In this document: in pieces, positions 56,670-64,000 of the stretch
Layout: each line of letters opens with the position of its first letter
Numbering within the stretch: the stretch's first letter is position 1
DNA from: Deltaproteobacteria bacterium
GTDB lineage: Bacteria; Desulfobacterota; Desulfomonilia; UBA1062
Assembly: GCA_018433085.1 (NCBI GenBank)
Contig: JAHDRW010000019.1
Span: 186,001-250,000, forward strand
Reading direction: 5' to 3'
Length of the DNA: 64,000 nucleotides
Made by a program: the position numbers and the translations under genes
The notes under the pieces: generated by a model
Databases searched by the model: none
Told to the model about the DNA's origin: nothing
Seen by the model: the letters and a program-made list of their open reading frames with translations, nothing else

Positions 56670-59600
56670 ATGAATATCATCAGGCTCTTCATCAACCGGC
56701 CGGTCACCACCCTGATGATGGTGTTCGTGTTCGTGGTGCTCGGGTTCATCTCCTACCAGCGGATGAACGTGGATCTCTTTCCCGATATCGACCTCCCCAT
56801 CGTGCTCATCACGCAGGTATACGAGGGTGCAGCGCCCGAGGAAATCGAGATTCAGGTCGTCAAGGAGGTGGAGGACGCGGTATCGAACATCAGCGACATC
56901 AAACACATCAACTCGAAGATCTACGAGAACTACGCCCTGACCATCATCGAGTTCAATTATGGGGTGGACGCCGACATCAAGGCCATAGAGGTCAAGGACA
57001 AGGTTGACGCCGTCACAAAGGACCTGCCCGACGATGCCGATAAGCCCGTGATCGAAAAGTTCGATCCCTTCGACGAGCCGACCCTGAGCATTGCCCTGTT
57101 CAGCGACACCATGCCCATTCACAAGATCTACGATTATGCCGACGACGTGCTCAAGGACCGCTTCTCACAGGTAAGGGGCGTGGCGAGCGTGGAGGTGGTC
57201 GGGGGCAAGGAGCGGCAGATCAACGTGCGCGCCGACCTTCCGAAACTCATGAATTACGGTGTCTCGCTCGTCGACGTGGCGGCCGCTATAAAGGCGAGGA
57301 ACCTCGACGTACCCGCGGGCTCGATGGACCGGGGCACCTTCGAGATCGGGGTGAGGCTCAAAGGGCAGTTTCAGACCGTACAGGAGATTGCCGACATGCA
57401 CCTGTCCGTGGAGAAGCGGGGCATCTTCCAGCTCAAGGACGTTGCCACGGTTGAGGACGGGTTCAAGGACGTCACCTCTGCCGCGCGGTTCAACGGCCAC
57501 GAAGCCGTGATCCTCGATATCTTCAAGCAGACCGACAGCAACGTGGTCGAGACGGCGGACGGTGTCTATACGGTGATCGACGAGATCAGGGAGGACCTTC
57601 CCGCAGGTCTGATGGCCGAGCTCTCCTGGGACAACACCGACTTTATCCGCGAATCCATAAGCGACGCGCTCTCCAGCATCTTTCTCGGCGTGGTGCTCAC
57701 CGCGCTCGTGCTCTTTCTGTTTCTGGGGGACATCAGGATGGCGATGGTCGCGGCCGTGGTAATACCCACCTCCATCATCTCGTCTTTCATTATCATGCAG
57801 GCCCTGGGCTTCACCCTGAACATCGTCACCCTCATGGCCCTGGGAGTTTCCATCGGGGCCCTGGTGGCCAACGCCATCGTCATCATCGAGAACATCTACA
57901 AGCACATCCTCGCCCACGACGATCCCAAGGAGGGAACGGTACGCGGGACCTGGGAGGTGCTGGTCGCGGTGCTGGCCTCCGCGGGCACCAACATCGTGGT
58001 GTTCATCCCCATCGCGTTCATGAAAGGCATATTCGGCCAGGTCTTCTTTCCCTTCGGGATCACGGTCGTTGCGGCCACGGTGTTCTCCATCATTGCATCG
58101 TTCTCGCTCACGCCCATGCTCTCGTACTTTGCCATGAGGAGAACCAGAGATCCGGGAAAAGGGTGGGGTGTCATCGGTCCGAGGCTGAAGTTCTTCGCGC
58201 TGGGCGTGGAGAAGGTCAGGGACGAATACCTCAAGGTCCTTGATGTCTGCCTGCGGTGGCGCAAGCTCACCATCGTCTTCACGCTCCTGATATTCGCAGG
58301 CTCGGTCATGGTCATGAGATATGTCGGCGGAGAACCTTTTCCGTCCGCCGACAGCTCGGAGATCACCATAAACGCCGAGCTCCCCGAGGATGCCTCCATC
58401 GACGCGAGCACGCAGGTGATGCACCGGATCGAAGAGGAGGTGAAGAACATGCCCGAGCTCAAGGACTATTCCTCCACCGTGGGTGGGAAAAATCGCGGCA
58501 TCAACGATCTGCGCATCCATGCCAGGCTCGTGGACGTCAAGGAACGCTCCAGGAGCGACAAGGAGATCTCAGAAGGGCTCGTTGAACCCCTGTGCACGAT
58601 CCCAGACCTCGATTTCAGTGTTACAGCGGGCAGGTCCTACGGCAACGAGGGGGACATGGATATCGAGCTCTATGGCCCGGAATATCCCGAGTTGGTCAGG
58701 GTTTCGGGAATGGTCAGGGAGATCATGAACGACACGGGCAACTACCAGAGCATCATCAGCTCGTACAAGACGCCCAGACGCGAGATGCGCTTTGTTTCCG
58801 ATCCGTTCAAATCCACGGTCTACGGCGGCAAGAATGCCGGTCTGGGAGGGACCCTGAGAACGGCGATCGAGGGTGACAACTCATCGCTCTTCCGCCAGGG
58901 CGGGCAGGAATACGACATCAACGTCGCCCTGGACGAGAAATACACCAGCTCCATAAATCTCCTGGGCGCCATCCTGGTTCCCCTGGGCAAAGACAAGGAC
59001 CTCTTTCCCATCAACAAGGTGGGCGAGTTTGTGCCGGCACGCGCCGAGGCGAGCATCGAGCGCAAGGACAAAGAACGCAAGATCACGCTGACGAGCTATC
59101 TGAGCCGGCTCAGCCTGACCGAGAACATGGCCATCCTCAAGGAGATGTTTTCATCACTCGACCTTGAGCCGGGCTACCGGATCGAGTTTGCCGGCGACGT
59201 GGAGATAAACCAGGAGGCGAACGAAGCGGTCTCGGAGGCGTTCATCATCGCCACGATCCTCACCTTCATGCTGCTTGCAGCGATCCTCAACTCGTTCATC
59301 CACCCCTTCACCATCCTGCTCACCGTGCCGCTGGGGCTTGCAGGCGTCTTTTATGCCCTGTTCTTCTCGGGTATCACCATGAACATGATGGCCATGATGT
59401 CCATGGTCATGCTCGTGGGAATCGTGGTCAACGGCGCCATCCTGATCATCGACGACGCCATGTCCATGAGGAGGGGGGGAACTGACCCCATAACTTCGGT
59501 GAAGGATGCGTGCTCGGATAAGTTCAGACCCATCATCATGTCCAACCTCGCCATCATCTGCGGGCTTCTGCCCCAGGCCTTCGGCGGATCCGGGGCGAGC

Positions 59601-59729
59601 TTCAGGGTGGCCCTCGCTCTGCCCACAATCGGCGGGATAATCGTTTCCACGCTGTTTACACTGTTTTTCATCCCGGTCATATTTACCTACATGGAACGGC
59701 TCAGGAGAATCAGAGCGCCGAGGATTTAG
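56670..59729 (+). CDS. RND-family efflux transporter permease
   Basis: Inner-membrane pump of 1019 residues with the AcrB-like layout: TM1, two large periplasmic loops and 12 membrane segments. MNVDLFPDIDLPIVLITQVY and the pore-domain repeats are clear. In TM4, where AcrB has D407-D408 (VDDAIVVVEN), this protein reads VANAIVIIEN: A400 and N401. In TM10, the position of AcrB K940 is N921 (GIVVNGAILIID). The usual proton-relay charges are thus absent. Substrate cannot be predicted; the pair belongs to the hydrophobe/multidrug (HAE) branch by similarity rather than to heavy-metal pumps. Confidence 0.92.
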   Translation: MNIIRLFINRPVTTLMMVFVFVVLGFISYQRMNVDLFPDIDLPIVLITQVYEGAAPEEIEIQVVKEVEDAVSNISDIKHINSKIYENYALTIIEFNYGVDADIKAIEVKDKVDAVTKDLPDDADKPVIEKFDPFDEPTLSIALFSDTMPIHKIYDYADDVLKDRFSQVRGVASVEVVGGKERQINVRADLPKLMNYGVSLVDVAAAIKARNLDVPAGSMDRGTFEIGVRLKGQFQTVQEIADMHLSVEKRGIFQLKDVATVEDGFKDVTSAARFNGHEAVILDIFKQTDSNVVETADGVYTVIDEIREDLPAGLMAELSWDNTDFIRESISDALSSIFLGVVLTALVLFLFLGDIRMAMVAAVVIPTSIISSFIIMQALGFTLNIVTLMALGVSIGALVANAIVIIENIYKHILAHDDPKEGTVRGTWEVLVAVLASAGTNIVVFIPIAFMKGIFGQVFFPFGITVVAATVFSIIASFSLTPMLSYFAMRRTRDPGKGWGVIGPRLKFFALGVEKVRDEYLKVLDVCLRWRKLTIVFTLLIFAGSVMVMRYVGGEPFPSADSSEITINAELPEDASIDASTQVMHRIEEEVKNMPELKDYSSTVGGKNRGINDLRIHARLVDVKERSRSDKEISEGLVEPLCTIPDLDFSVTAGRSYGNEGDMDIELYGPEYPELVRVSGMVREIMNDTGNYQSIISSYKTPRREMRFVSDPFKSTVYGGKNAGLGGTLRTAIEGDNSSLFRQGGQEYDINVALDEKYTSSINLLGAILVPLGKDKDLFPINKVGEFVPARAEASIERKDKERKITLTSYLSRLSLTENMAILKEMFSSLDLEPGYRIEFAGDVEINQEANEAVSEAFIIATILTFMLLAAILNSFIHPFTILLTVPLGLAGVFYALFFSGITMNMMAMMSMVMLVGIVVNGAILIIDDAMSMRRGGTDPITSVKDACSDKFRPIIMSNLAIICGLLPQAFGGSGASFRVALALPTIGGIIVSTLFTLFFIPVIFTYMERLRRIRAPRI

Positions 59730-59814
59730 CGGACAGTCGGCCCGCCCGGGCGAGGGGTTGTCTTTTTGGGGCTGCGGGTCAGAGGTCTTCCGACCGCATG
59801 AAAAAGGAGCACAC

Positions 59815-61266
59815 ATGGGTAACCCGTTTCCCAGGCACAAAACCAAGATCGTATGCACCATCGGGCCGGCGTCCCGGAAAAAGGCGGTGCTGAAAGGGCT
59901 CGTTCTGGGAGGCATGAACGTGGCACGCCTCAATTTCAGCCATGGAAACCTCGAGCAGCACGCCCAAGATATCGAGACCATTCGCGGGGTTTCCCGGGAG
60001 CTCGGCAGGACCGTGGCCGTCCTGGGAGACCTCCCGGGCCCCAAGATCCGCGTCGGCATTCTCAAAGGTGGCTCGTGTACCCTGCACCAGGGCGATAAGG
60101 CGGTGCTCACCACCCGACAGGTGGAGGGCACGTCCGGGGTCATCCCGGTTCAGTTTCCTGATTTTCCCCGGAGCGTGGAGCCGGGCGACAGGATATTCCT
60201 GAACGACGGTTTCATCGAGCTCAAGGCACTGGAGAAGAAAGGGGAGGACATCGTCTGCCGGGTGGTTATCGGCGGCGACCTTTTGTCGAACAAGGGAATG
60301 AACCTTCCGGATGCGCATCTCACCATGTCTGCGGCCACTGATGAGGATTTGCGGTTTATCGACTTCGGCATCGAGCAGGGCATCGACATGTTCGGTCTCT
60401 CCTTTGTCGGCGGGCCTGACGATATCACCCGGGTCAGGGAATACGCGCGGGCCAGGGGGCGAGAGGTTTTCGTTGTGGCCAAGATGGAGCGCAGGGAGGC
60501 CGTGAAGAAAAGCGAGGAGATCATCGGGGCAGCGGATGCAGTCATGGTCGCCAGGGGCGATCTCGGGGTGGAGATACCCATCGAGGAGGTACCTCTCGTC
60601 CAGAAGCAGCTCATTCTGCAGGCGAATCTGGCCGCGAAGCCGGTCATCACGGCGACGCAGATGCTCGAATCCATGACCGGCAACACCCGCCCCACCCGGG
60701 CCGAGGCCACGGACGTGGCCAATGCCATCTTCGACGGCACTGATGCCGTGATGCTTTCGGAAGAGACCGCAATCGGGAAATACCCGCTCAAGGCGTGCCG
60801 GATGCTCGCCAGGATCGCCAAGGCGGCAGAGGCCGGAAGGTTCCGGGTGGTCTCCGGCACCATCGTGCCCGAGACCATCAAGAGGACCATCGAGCTCTCG
60901 GGCACGTCGATCAAGGAAGCCCTTTCCCTGAATGTCATCAGGTCCATTGTGTCGCTGGGCATACGCTGTGTGGCCGTACCCTCTCGAAGCGGTCTCACCG
61001 CGCGGATGATATCCAGGCTCAAGGGAGACGCGTGGGTCGTGGCCCTGTGCATCGACGATTCCGTGCTCAGGACCCTGAGCCTTTCCTCGGGGGTGCACCC
61101 AGTGCTCAAGGGTGGACTCTCCTCGGACGAAGACATCATTTCCTCCCTGCGCGGCAACGGGTTCGTCCGGGAAAACGAGGCCTTTATCCTGGTACGCAGA
61201 GAGACCTACCACCATCTGGGAGTTCAGAACACCATGAAGATCATCGCCAGGGATTCCGTCCGGTAG
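59815..61266 (+). CDS. pyk: Pyruvate kinase
   Basis: Final ATP-yielding step of glycolysis, phosphoenolpyruvate to pyruvate. The 483-residue enzyme has the barrel with KTKIVCTIGPAS, RLNFSHG, GDLPGPKIRVG, the FVGGPDDI region, the K/E catalytic block FVVAKMERREAVKK...MVARGDLGVEIP, ATQMLESM and PTRAEATDVANAIFDG; then the C-terminal allosteric domain (SIVSLGIRCVAVPSRSGLTARMIS). ATG 59815 is preceded by AAAAAGGAGCACAC. Monocistronic. Confidence 0.97.
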   Translation: MGNPFPRHKTKIVCTIGPASRKKAVLKGLVLGGMNVARLNFSHGNLEQHAQDIETIRGVSRELGRTVAVLGDLPGPKIRVGILKGGSCTLHQGDKAVLTTRQVEGTSGVIPVQFPDFPRSVEPGDRIFLNDGFIELKALEKKGEDIVCRVVIGGDLLSNKGMNLPDAHLTMSAATDEDLRFIDFGIEQGIDMFGLSFVGGPDDITRVREYARARGREVFVVAKMERREAVKKSEEIIGAADAVMVARGDLGVEIPIEEVPLVQKQLILQANLAAKPVITATQMLESMTGNTRPTRAEATDVANAIFDGTDAVMLSEETAIGKYPLKACRMLARIAKAAEAGRFRVVSGTIVPETIKRTIELSGTSIKEALSLNVIRSIVSLGIRCVAVPSRSGLTARMISRLKGDAWVVALCIDDSVLRTLSLSSGVHPVLKGGLSSDEDIISSLRGNGFVRENEAFILVRRETYHHLGVQNTMKIIARDSVR

Positions 61267-61269
61267 TGC

Positions 61270-61285
61270 GCCGGGAAATCCCGGC
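61270..61285 (+). terminator. Weak terminator-like hairpin after pyk
   Basis: GCCGGG / CCCGGC with an AAAT loop (61270-61285), followed by CGTTT, three bases after the pyruvate kinase stop. The T-run is poor. Confidence 0.4.
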
Positions 61286-61323
61286 CGTTTGCCGGGAACA
61301 GGCATGGGAATTGTCTTTACCCC

Positions 61324-61335
61324 ATAACGGGTTAT
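61324..61335. promoter_or_regulatory. Palindrome ATAACGGGTTAT upstream of the 57-codon gene
   Basis: Perfect 5-2-5 palindrome 40 bases before the ATG of the small helical gene, next to AT-rich sequence (TTATTATGAAATTATAG) that could hold a -10 element. A possible operator; no regulator identified. Confidence 0.35.
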
Positions 61336-61375
61336 TATGAAATTATAGAGACAAACAATCAGGAAAGGGAGACAC

Positions 61376-61549
61376 ATGATCCGTGTAGACCTCACAGCAG
61401 AGGAGAGGGATGTTCTCCATAACATTCTGAGCAACTATGTTTCGGACCTCCGCATGGAAATAGCGGACACCGACCGCCAGGATTTCAGGGAGACGATCAG
61501 AAAGCAGAAGGAAATTCTGCAGAAGATCATCGATGCCCTGGGGAAATGA
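61376..61549 (+). CDS. Small helical protein, 57 residues
   Basis: Reads MIRVDLTAEERDVLHNILSN and continues YVSDLRMEIADTDRQDFRET to a stop at 61549. A short N-terminal strand and three charged helices with heptad-like spacing are likely, as in small regulatory or scaffold proteins; the composition (LTAEERDVLHNIL) resembles small proteins of unknown function widespread in Proteobacteria and Desulfobacterota. CAGGAAAGGGAGACAC precedes the ATG, a strong ribosome-binding site. Upstream AT-rich palindrome noted separately. The function is unknown. Confidence 0.8.
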   Translation: MIRVDLTAEERDVLHNILSNYVSDLRMEIADTDRQDFRETIRKQKEILQKIIDALGK

Positions 61550-61791
61550 CGTGAGCCTTAAGCATGCATGAGCCCGCCGGAAGTTTGGAGTGAAGCCCGT
61601 GAAACGAGCGGTACGGGCATCCCTGCTTCGACGTGCCCCCGCCGCTCCCGCCCCGGGTGAACCGGCGGTCGTGAGTCTTGAACGCCCCGGGTGATTATCG
61701 TTTGTACTTTTCCCTGAATTTCGCTATAACATCCTGTACACACTGTGAAGTCGTATTGAATGTATAAGACACAAAGAGGGGGTGCAGCGTT

Positions 61792-62241
61792 ATGTCTGAC
61801 GGCTTGGACATTCTCATTATCGACGACGAGCAGGAAGTATGCGATGTCCTGTCCGGACATATCCGGAAGTTCTACACCTGGGGCGAGATCGTCACCTTCA
61901 CCGACGTGGAGAAGGCGACCGAATACTGCCAGAATCGCGAAGGGAGCATCATGCTGTTCATTCTGGACATATTCGTGGGATCGAGCAACGGGTTCTATCT
62001 CCTGGATGCCGTCTCGGACAAATATCCCAACGCCTACCACGACGCCATCATGATCACCGGCAGCGCCAACGAAGATGTGGTGGACATGTGCGTGGCCTCG
62101 GGGGTGAACCATCTTCTGGAAAAGCCGGTGAGGCCCTATGCGCTGCAGCTCGCGGTGAGGTCTATTGTCACGAAGTATCTGAAGTTCGCCAAGATGCTGC
62201 TCAACAATCCGGACTTTGCGGAGACCATCGGGAGAATCTGA
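61792..62241 (+). CDS. Receiver-domain response regulator, stand-alone
   Basis: A 149-residue protein made of one CheY-like receiver domain and a short tail. Phosphorylation site Asp lies in FILDIFVGSSNG, with the acidic pair IIDDEQEV (N-terminal), the Thr in MITGSAN and the Lys in LLEKPVRP. No output domain follows, so it acts through protein contacts. The C-terminal KYLKFAKMLLNNPDFAETIGRI is a helix. No kinase adjacent. ATG 61792; the upstream sequence lacks a strong Shine-Dalgarno match (GGGGTGCAGCGTT). Confidence 0.9.
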   Translation: MSDGLDILIIDDEQEVCDVLSGHIRKFYTWGEIVTFTDVEKATEYCQNREGSIMLFILDIFVGSSNGFYLLDAVSDKYPNAYHDAIMITGSANEDVVDMCVASGVNHLLEKPVRPYALQLAVRSIVTKYLKFAKMLLNNPDFAETIGRI

Positions 62242-62305
62242 AAGAGGGCGTATTAAAAGGAAGGCGTGTTCCTGTTTTCTTGAGACGCTTAAAAAGGCGG
62301 GGAAT

Positions 62306-62698
62306 CTAGCGGTTGGGTTCCTGGTTGCACAGCCCCTGCCAGAGATCGTAGTCGGATACCTTGGTAATGATCACGGCCATCACCTTGTTTCGCGAATCGA
62401 AGCGGACCACCTCGCCATAGAGGGTGAGCATGGGCGACGAGAGGTTCACGGTGATCGAGCTTCCCACGATGGTGTGTGCCTTGGGCGGGGTGAAGCGATT
62501 CTCACGGTCCTGGGGGAGCACAGGGAATTGCAGGCAAAGTCCTCCCCAGCTGATGTCTCTGGTTTCGGCAACGAGCCTGAAGTTCCTGTCCCTGGTGCTC
62601 AGGCTCAGGCGCGCACCTTCCGGGTGCTCGAGCTCTATGGTGATCATTGCCTTGATCTTCTTCTGCCTGCGTGTATACTCTCTCTTGACCGATTCCAT
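62306..62698 (-). CDS. PilZ-domain protein
   Basis: Putative c-di-GMP effector, 130 residues from ATG 62698 (an earlier in-frame ATG at 62716 is also possible). The N-terminal basic element YTRRQKKIKA matches the RxxxR-type loop, and RDISWGGLCLQF the D/NxSxxG strand (D-x-S-x-x-G kept as DISWGG). The region before it (LEHPEGARLSLSTRDRNFRL) is beta-rich. Convergent with the receiver gene, divergent from the Sel1 protein gene. The target process is unknown. Confidence 0.75.
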   Translation of the reverse strand: MESVKREYTRRQKKIKAMITIELEHPEGARLSLSTRDRNFRLVAETRDISWGGLCLQFPVLPQDRENRFTPPKAHTIVGSSITVNLSSPMLTLYGEVVRFDSRNKVMAVIITKVSDYDLWQGLCNQEPNR

Positions 62699-62831
62699 GG
62701 CACCTTCCTGCATCAAATATACAACGGATCATACCAATTTCCCGGGTAAATTTCAATCCAATGCAATGAATGCCTTTGAATGTCGTTGTTTCATATAGGA
62801 AAATAGGCACGTATATGATAAGGAGCGTTCC

Positions 62832-63632
62832 ATGGAGTATATTATAGCCATTGCCGTGCTTGCCCTCATCGCAGCGGGGATCTGGTACCTTTCCCACAGG
62901 GCAAGGGGAGAGGACGGAGAGCATATCGTGCCCGGGGTCGCCAAGGCGGCCCAGAGCGGAGACGTGTTCGCCCAGTACAAGCTCGCCTCCATGTATTACG
63001 AGGGCAAGGGCGTGCAGCCGAACAGCGAGGAGGCGGCGAAATGGTATCTCAAGGCCGCCCGGCAGGGCCACGTCGAAGCCCAGTTCATCCTGGGCATCAT
63101 GCATGAGCGGGGCGACGGGGTTGAAAGGAACGACGACCAGGCATACCAGTGGATCTCCACGGCCGCCCAGCAGGGTCATCCCCGGGCGAGAACCCTGCTC
63201 GAATCGGACAAGTGGCTCCTGTACCTCGATGCGAGAACGCAGGACAGGGATGAGCCCGGAGAGAGGACGGATGCTCCCGATGCGGGCGGCGATACCCCGG
63301 AAGTGACCAGGGAGCAGGTGGACGAGTACATCCGGAAGGCCGAGGACGGCGACATCGACGCCCAGTACAACCTCGGGGTCATCTTTTACCACGGCGAAGG
63401 GGTGGCCAGGGATTTCGACCAGGCCTATACCTGGTTCCGCAAGGCTGCAGAGCAGGACGACGCCGATGCCCAGTACAACCTGGGTTTCATGTATGGGCGG
63501 GGCGAGGGGGTGCAGAAGGACCAGACCCAGTCCATGCAGTGGTTCAAGCGTGCAGCGGATCAGGGCCACGAAGGGGCCCGGGCGATCATCGAGAAGATTA
63601 CGAAGAAGTCCGTGCCCGGGAGAAAGCAGTAG
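62832..63632 (+). CDS. Membrane-anchored Sel1-repeat protein
   Basis: A 266-residue protein with one N-terminal transmembrane helix (YIIAIAVLALIAAGIWYL) and Sel1-type repeats in two blocks: AKAAQSGDVFAQYKLASMYY, AARQGHVEAQFILGIMHERG and TAAQQGHPRAR; after a Pro/Asp-rich linker, DGDIDAQYNLGVIFYHGEG, DADAQYNLGFMYGRGEG and AADQGHEGAR. Such proteins are scaffolds for signalling complexes; the binding partners are unknown. ATG 62832 follows AAGGAGCGTTCC. Confidence 0.9.
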   Translation: MEYIIAIAVLALIAAGIWYLSHRARGEDGEHIVPGVAKAAQSGDVFAQYKLASMYYEGKGVQPNSEEAAKWYLKAARQGHVEAQFILGIMHERGDGVERNDDQAYQWISTAAQQGHPRARTLLESDKWLLYLDARTQDRDEPGERTDAPDAGGDTPEVTREQVDEYIRKAEDGDIDAQYNLGVIFYHGEGVARDFDQAYTWFRKAAEQDDADAQYNLGFMYGRGEGVQKDQTQSMQWFKRAADQGHEGARAIIEKITKKSVPGRKQ

Positions 63633-63646
63633 TTCCCCAAAACGCC

Positions 63647-64000
63647 ATGGCAAAGACCGGAAAACGATTCTATGCAGTTCTCAAAGGGCTGAACCCGGGT
63701 ATCTACGACCTCTGGACCGGTCAGGGAGGGGCCGAGGAACAGGTGAGGTCCTTTCCCGGCGCTGTCTATAAGGGGTTCGCCACACGTGACGATGCCCGGG
63801 AATATGCGGCCCGGTCCGGATACCCGAACCTGCCCGACCGTACCACCGGGGGGCACCCGGAGACGATACAGCCAGGCTCGCAGGCCCCGGTACGCCGGGA
63901 AAACCAGGAAGAGGCCAGGGGCCCGGAGCCACGCACACCCGAACAGGGCGTGGTGATATACGCCGATGGAGGCAGCATCAATAATCCCGGACCGGGCGGC
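63647..64000 (+). CDS. rnhA: Ribonuclease HI with N-terminal hybrid-binding domain, 3'-truncated by window edge
   Basis: The frame from ATG 63647 runs to the window end (118 codons). Residues 6-55 form the caulimovirus viroplasmin/RNase H hybrid-binding domain (KRFYAVLKGLNPGIYDLWTG, FPGAVYKGFATRDDAREY), followed by a Pro/Glu-rich linker and the beginning of the RNase H fold (VVIYADGGSINNPGPGG), containing the first catalytic Asp in YADGG. It removes the RNA of RNA-DNA hybrids. The remaining catalytic residues lie beyond the window. Confidence 0.9.
   Translation, partial: MAKTGKRFYAVLKGLNPGIYDLWTGQGGAEEQVRSFPGAVYKGFATRDDAREYAARSGYPNLPDRTTGGHPETIQPGSQAPVRRENQEEARGPEPRTPEQGVVIYADGGSINNPGPGG

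Noticed and set aside
57165-58520. Open frame of 451 codons opposite the RND pump
   Set aside because: Antisense artefact: His/Asp/Gly-rich low-complexity product, no conserved motif.
62690-62715. TGGCAC-like sequence as a sigma-54 promoter
   Set aside because: The GG and GC elements are nine, not ten, bases apart, so the match fails.

Overview
The window is a densely packed, GC-rich (about 60 % by eye) bacterial chromosome segment with no rRNA, tRNA, CRISPR array, intact transposon or prophage visible. Type II secretion genes, a cytoplasmic LL-diaminopimelate aminotransferase (DapL) route to lysine/murein, many PilZ, GGDEF, histidine kinase and Sel1/TPR proteins, a 2[4Fe-4S] ferredoxin, an acyl-CoA synthetase (NDP-forming) alpha subunit and an enoate-reductase-type flavoprotein, plus the gene order ilvB-ilvN-ilvC-psd-pssA-leuA, all point to an anaerobic member of the former Deltaproteobacteria (Desulfobacterota or a relative). 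This placement is inferred from gene content, not from a phylogeny.

Layout. 1-4.7 kb: the end of gspD, then gspE and radA, overlapping on the plus strand. 4.8-9.8 kb: small genes (unknown protein, IHF/HU, ferredoxin on the minus strand, YkgJ-type Cys-cluster protein), an acyl-CoA synthetase alpha subunit and a HAD phosphatase. 9.8-13 kb: a membrane diguanylate cyclase, a metal-sensor-like ArsR regulator with a readable promoter, a DUF554 membrane protein and an isochorismatase-like hydrolase. 13.1-18.2 kb: translation/nucleotide cluster rpsB-tsf-pyrH-frr, followed by a tandem ribbon-helix-helix-like protein and a polytopic HEAT-repeat protein. 18.5-25 kb: flavin/FeS oxidoreductase, an AT-richer block with a PAS hybrid sensor kinase, and an Mrp/NBP35 ATPase. 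25.3-30.1 kb: a two-gene unit with a 1151-residue GH13 protein and a left-handed beta-helix protein. 30.2-35.7 kb: minus-strand dapL-dapF-guaA-purF-like group. 35.9-44.7 kb: signalling and accessory genes (PilZ, TPR, histone-deacetylase-like, cNMP-binding, patatin, PAS kinase, EAL/HDOD, small cytochrome b). 44.8-53.0 kb: branched-chain amino acid and phospholipid operon ilvB-ilvN-ilvC-psd-pssA-leuA-leuC-leuD, ending near an intrinsic terminator. 53.2-64 kb: Asd-like protein, orphan EcfT, RND efflux pair, pyruvate kinase, a receiver-only response regulator, PilZ, Sel1 protein and the start of a ribonuclease HI.

Most of the window is housekeeping. The points that stand out are: two enzyme homologues that have lost their catalytic cysteine (PurF-like at 30265-31668 and Asd-like at 53220-54233); the GH13/beta-helix gene pair; an RND pump without the usual proton-relay residues; a 141-residue membrane protein with two H-X13-H motifs; and two 5' gene remnants (metallo-beta-lactamase at 42604, DJ-1/PfpI at 55285). 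I did not find a convincing wholly new multi-gene system; the GH13/beta-helix pair is the best candidate. Two genes of 57 codons (ferredoxin, 6087-6260; helical protein, 61376-61549) and an edge-truncated RNase HI were read directly from the sequence.
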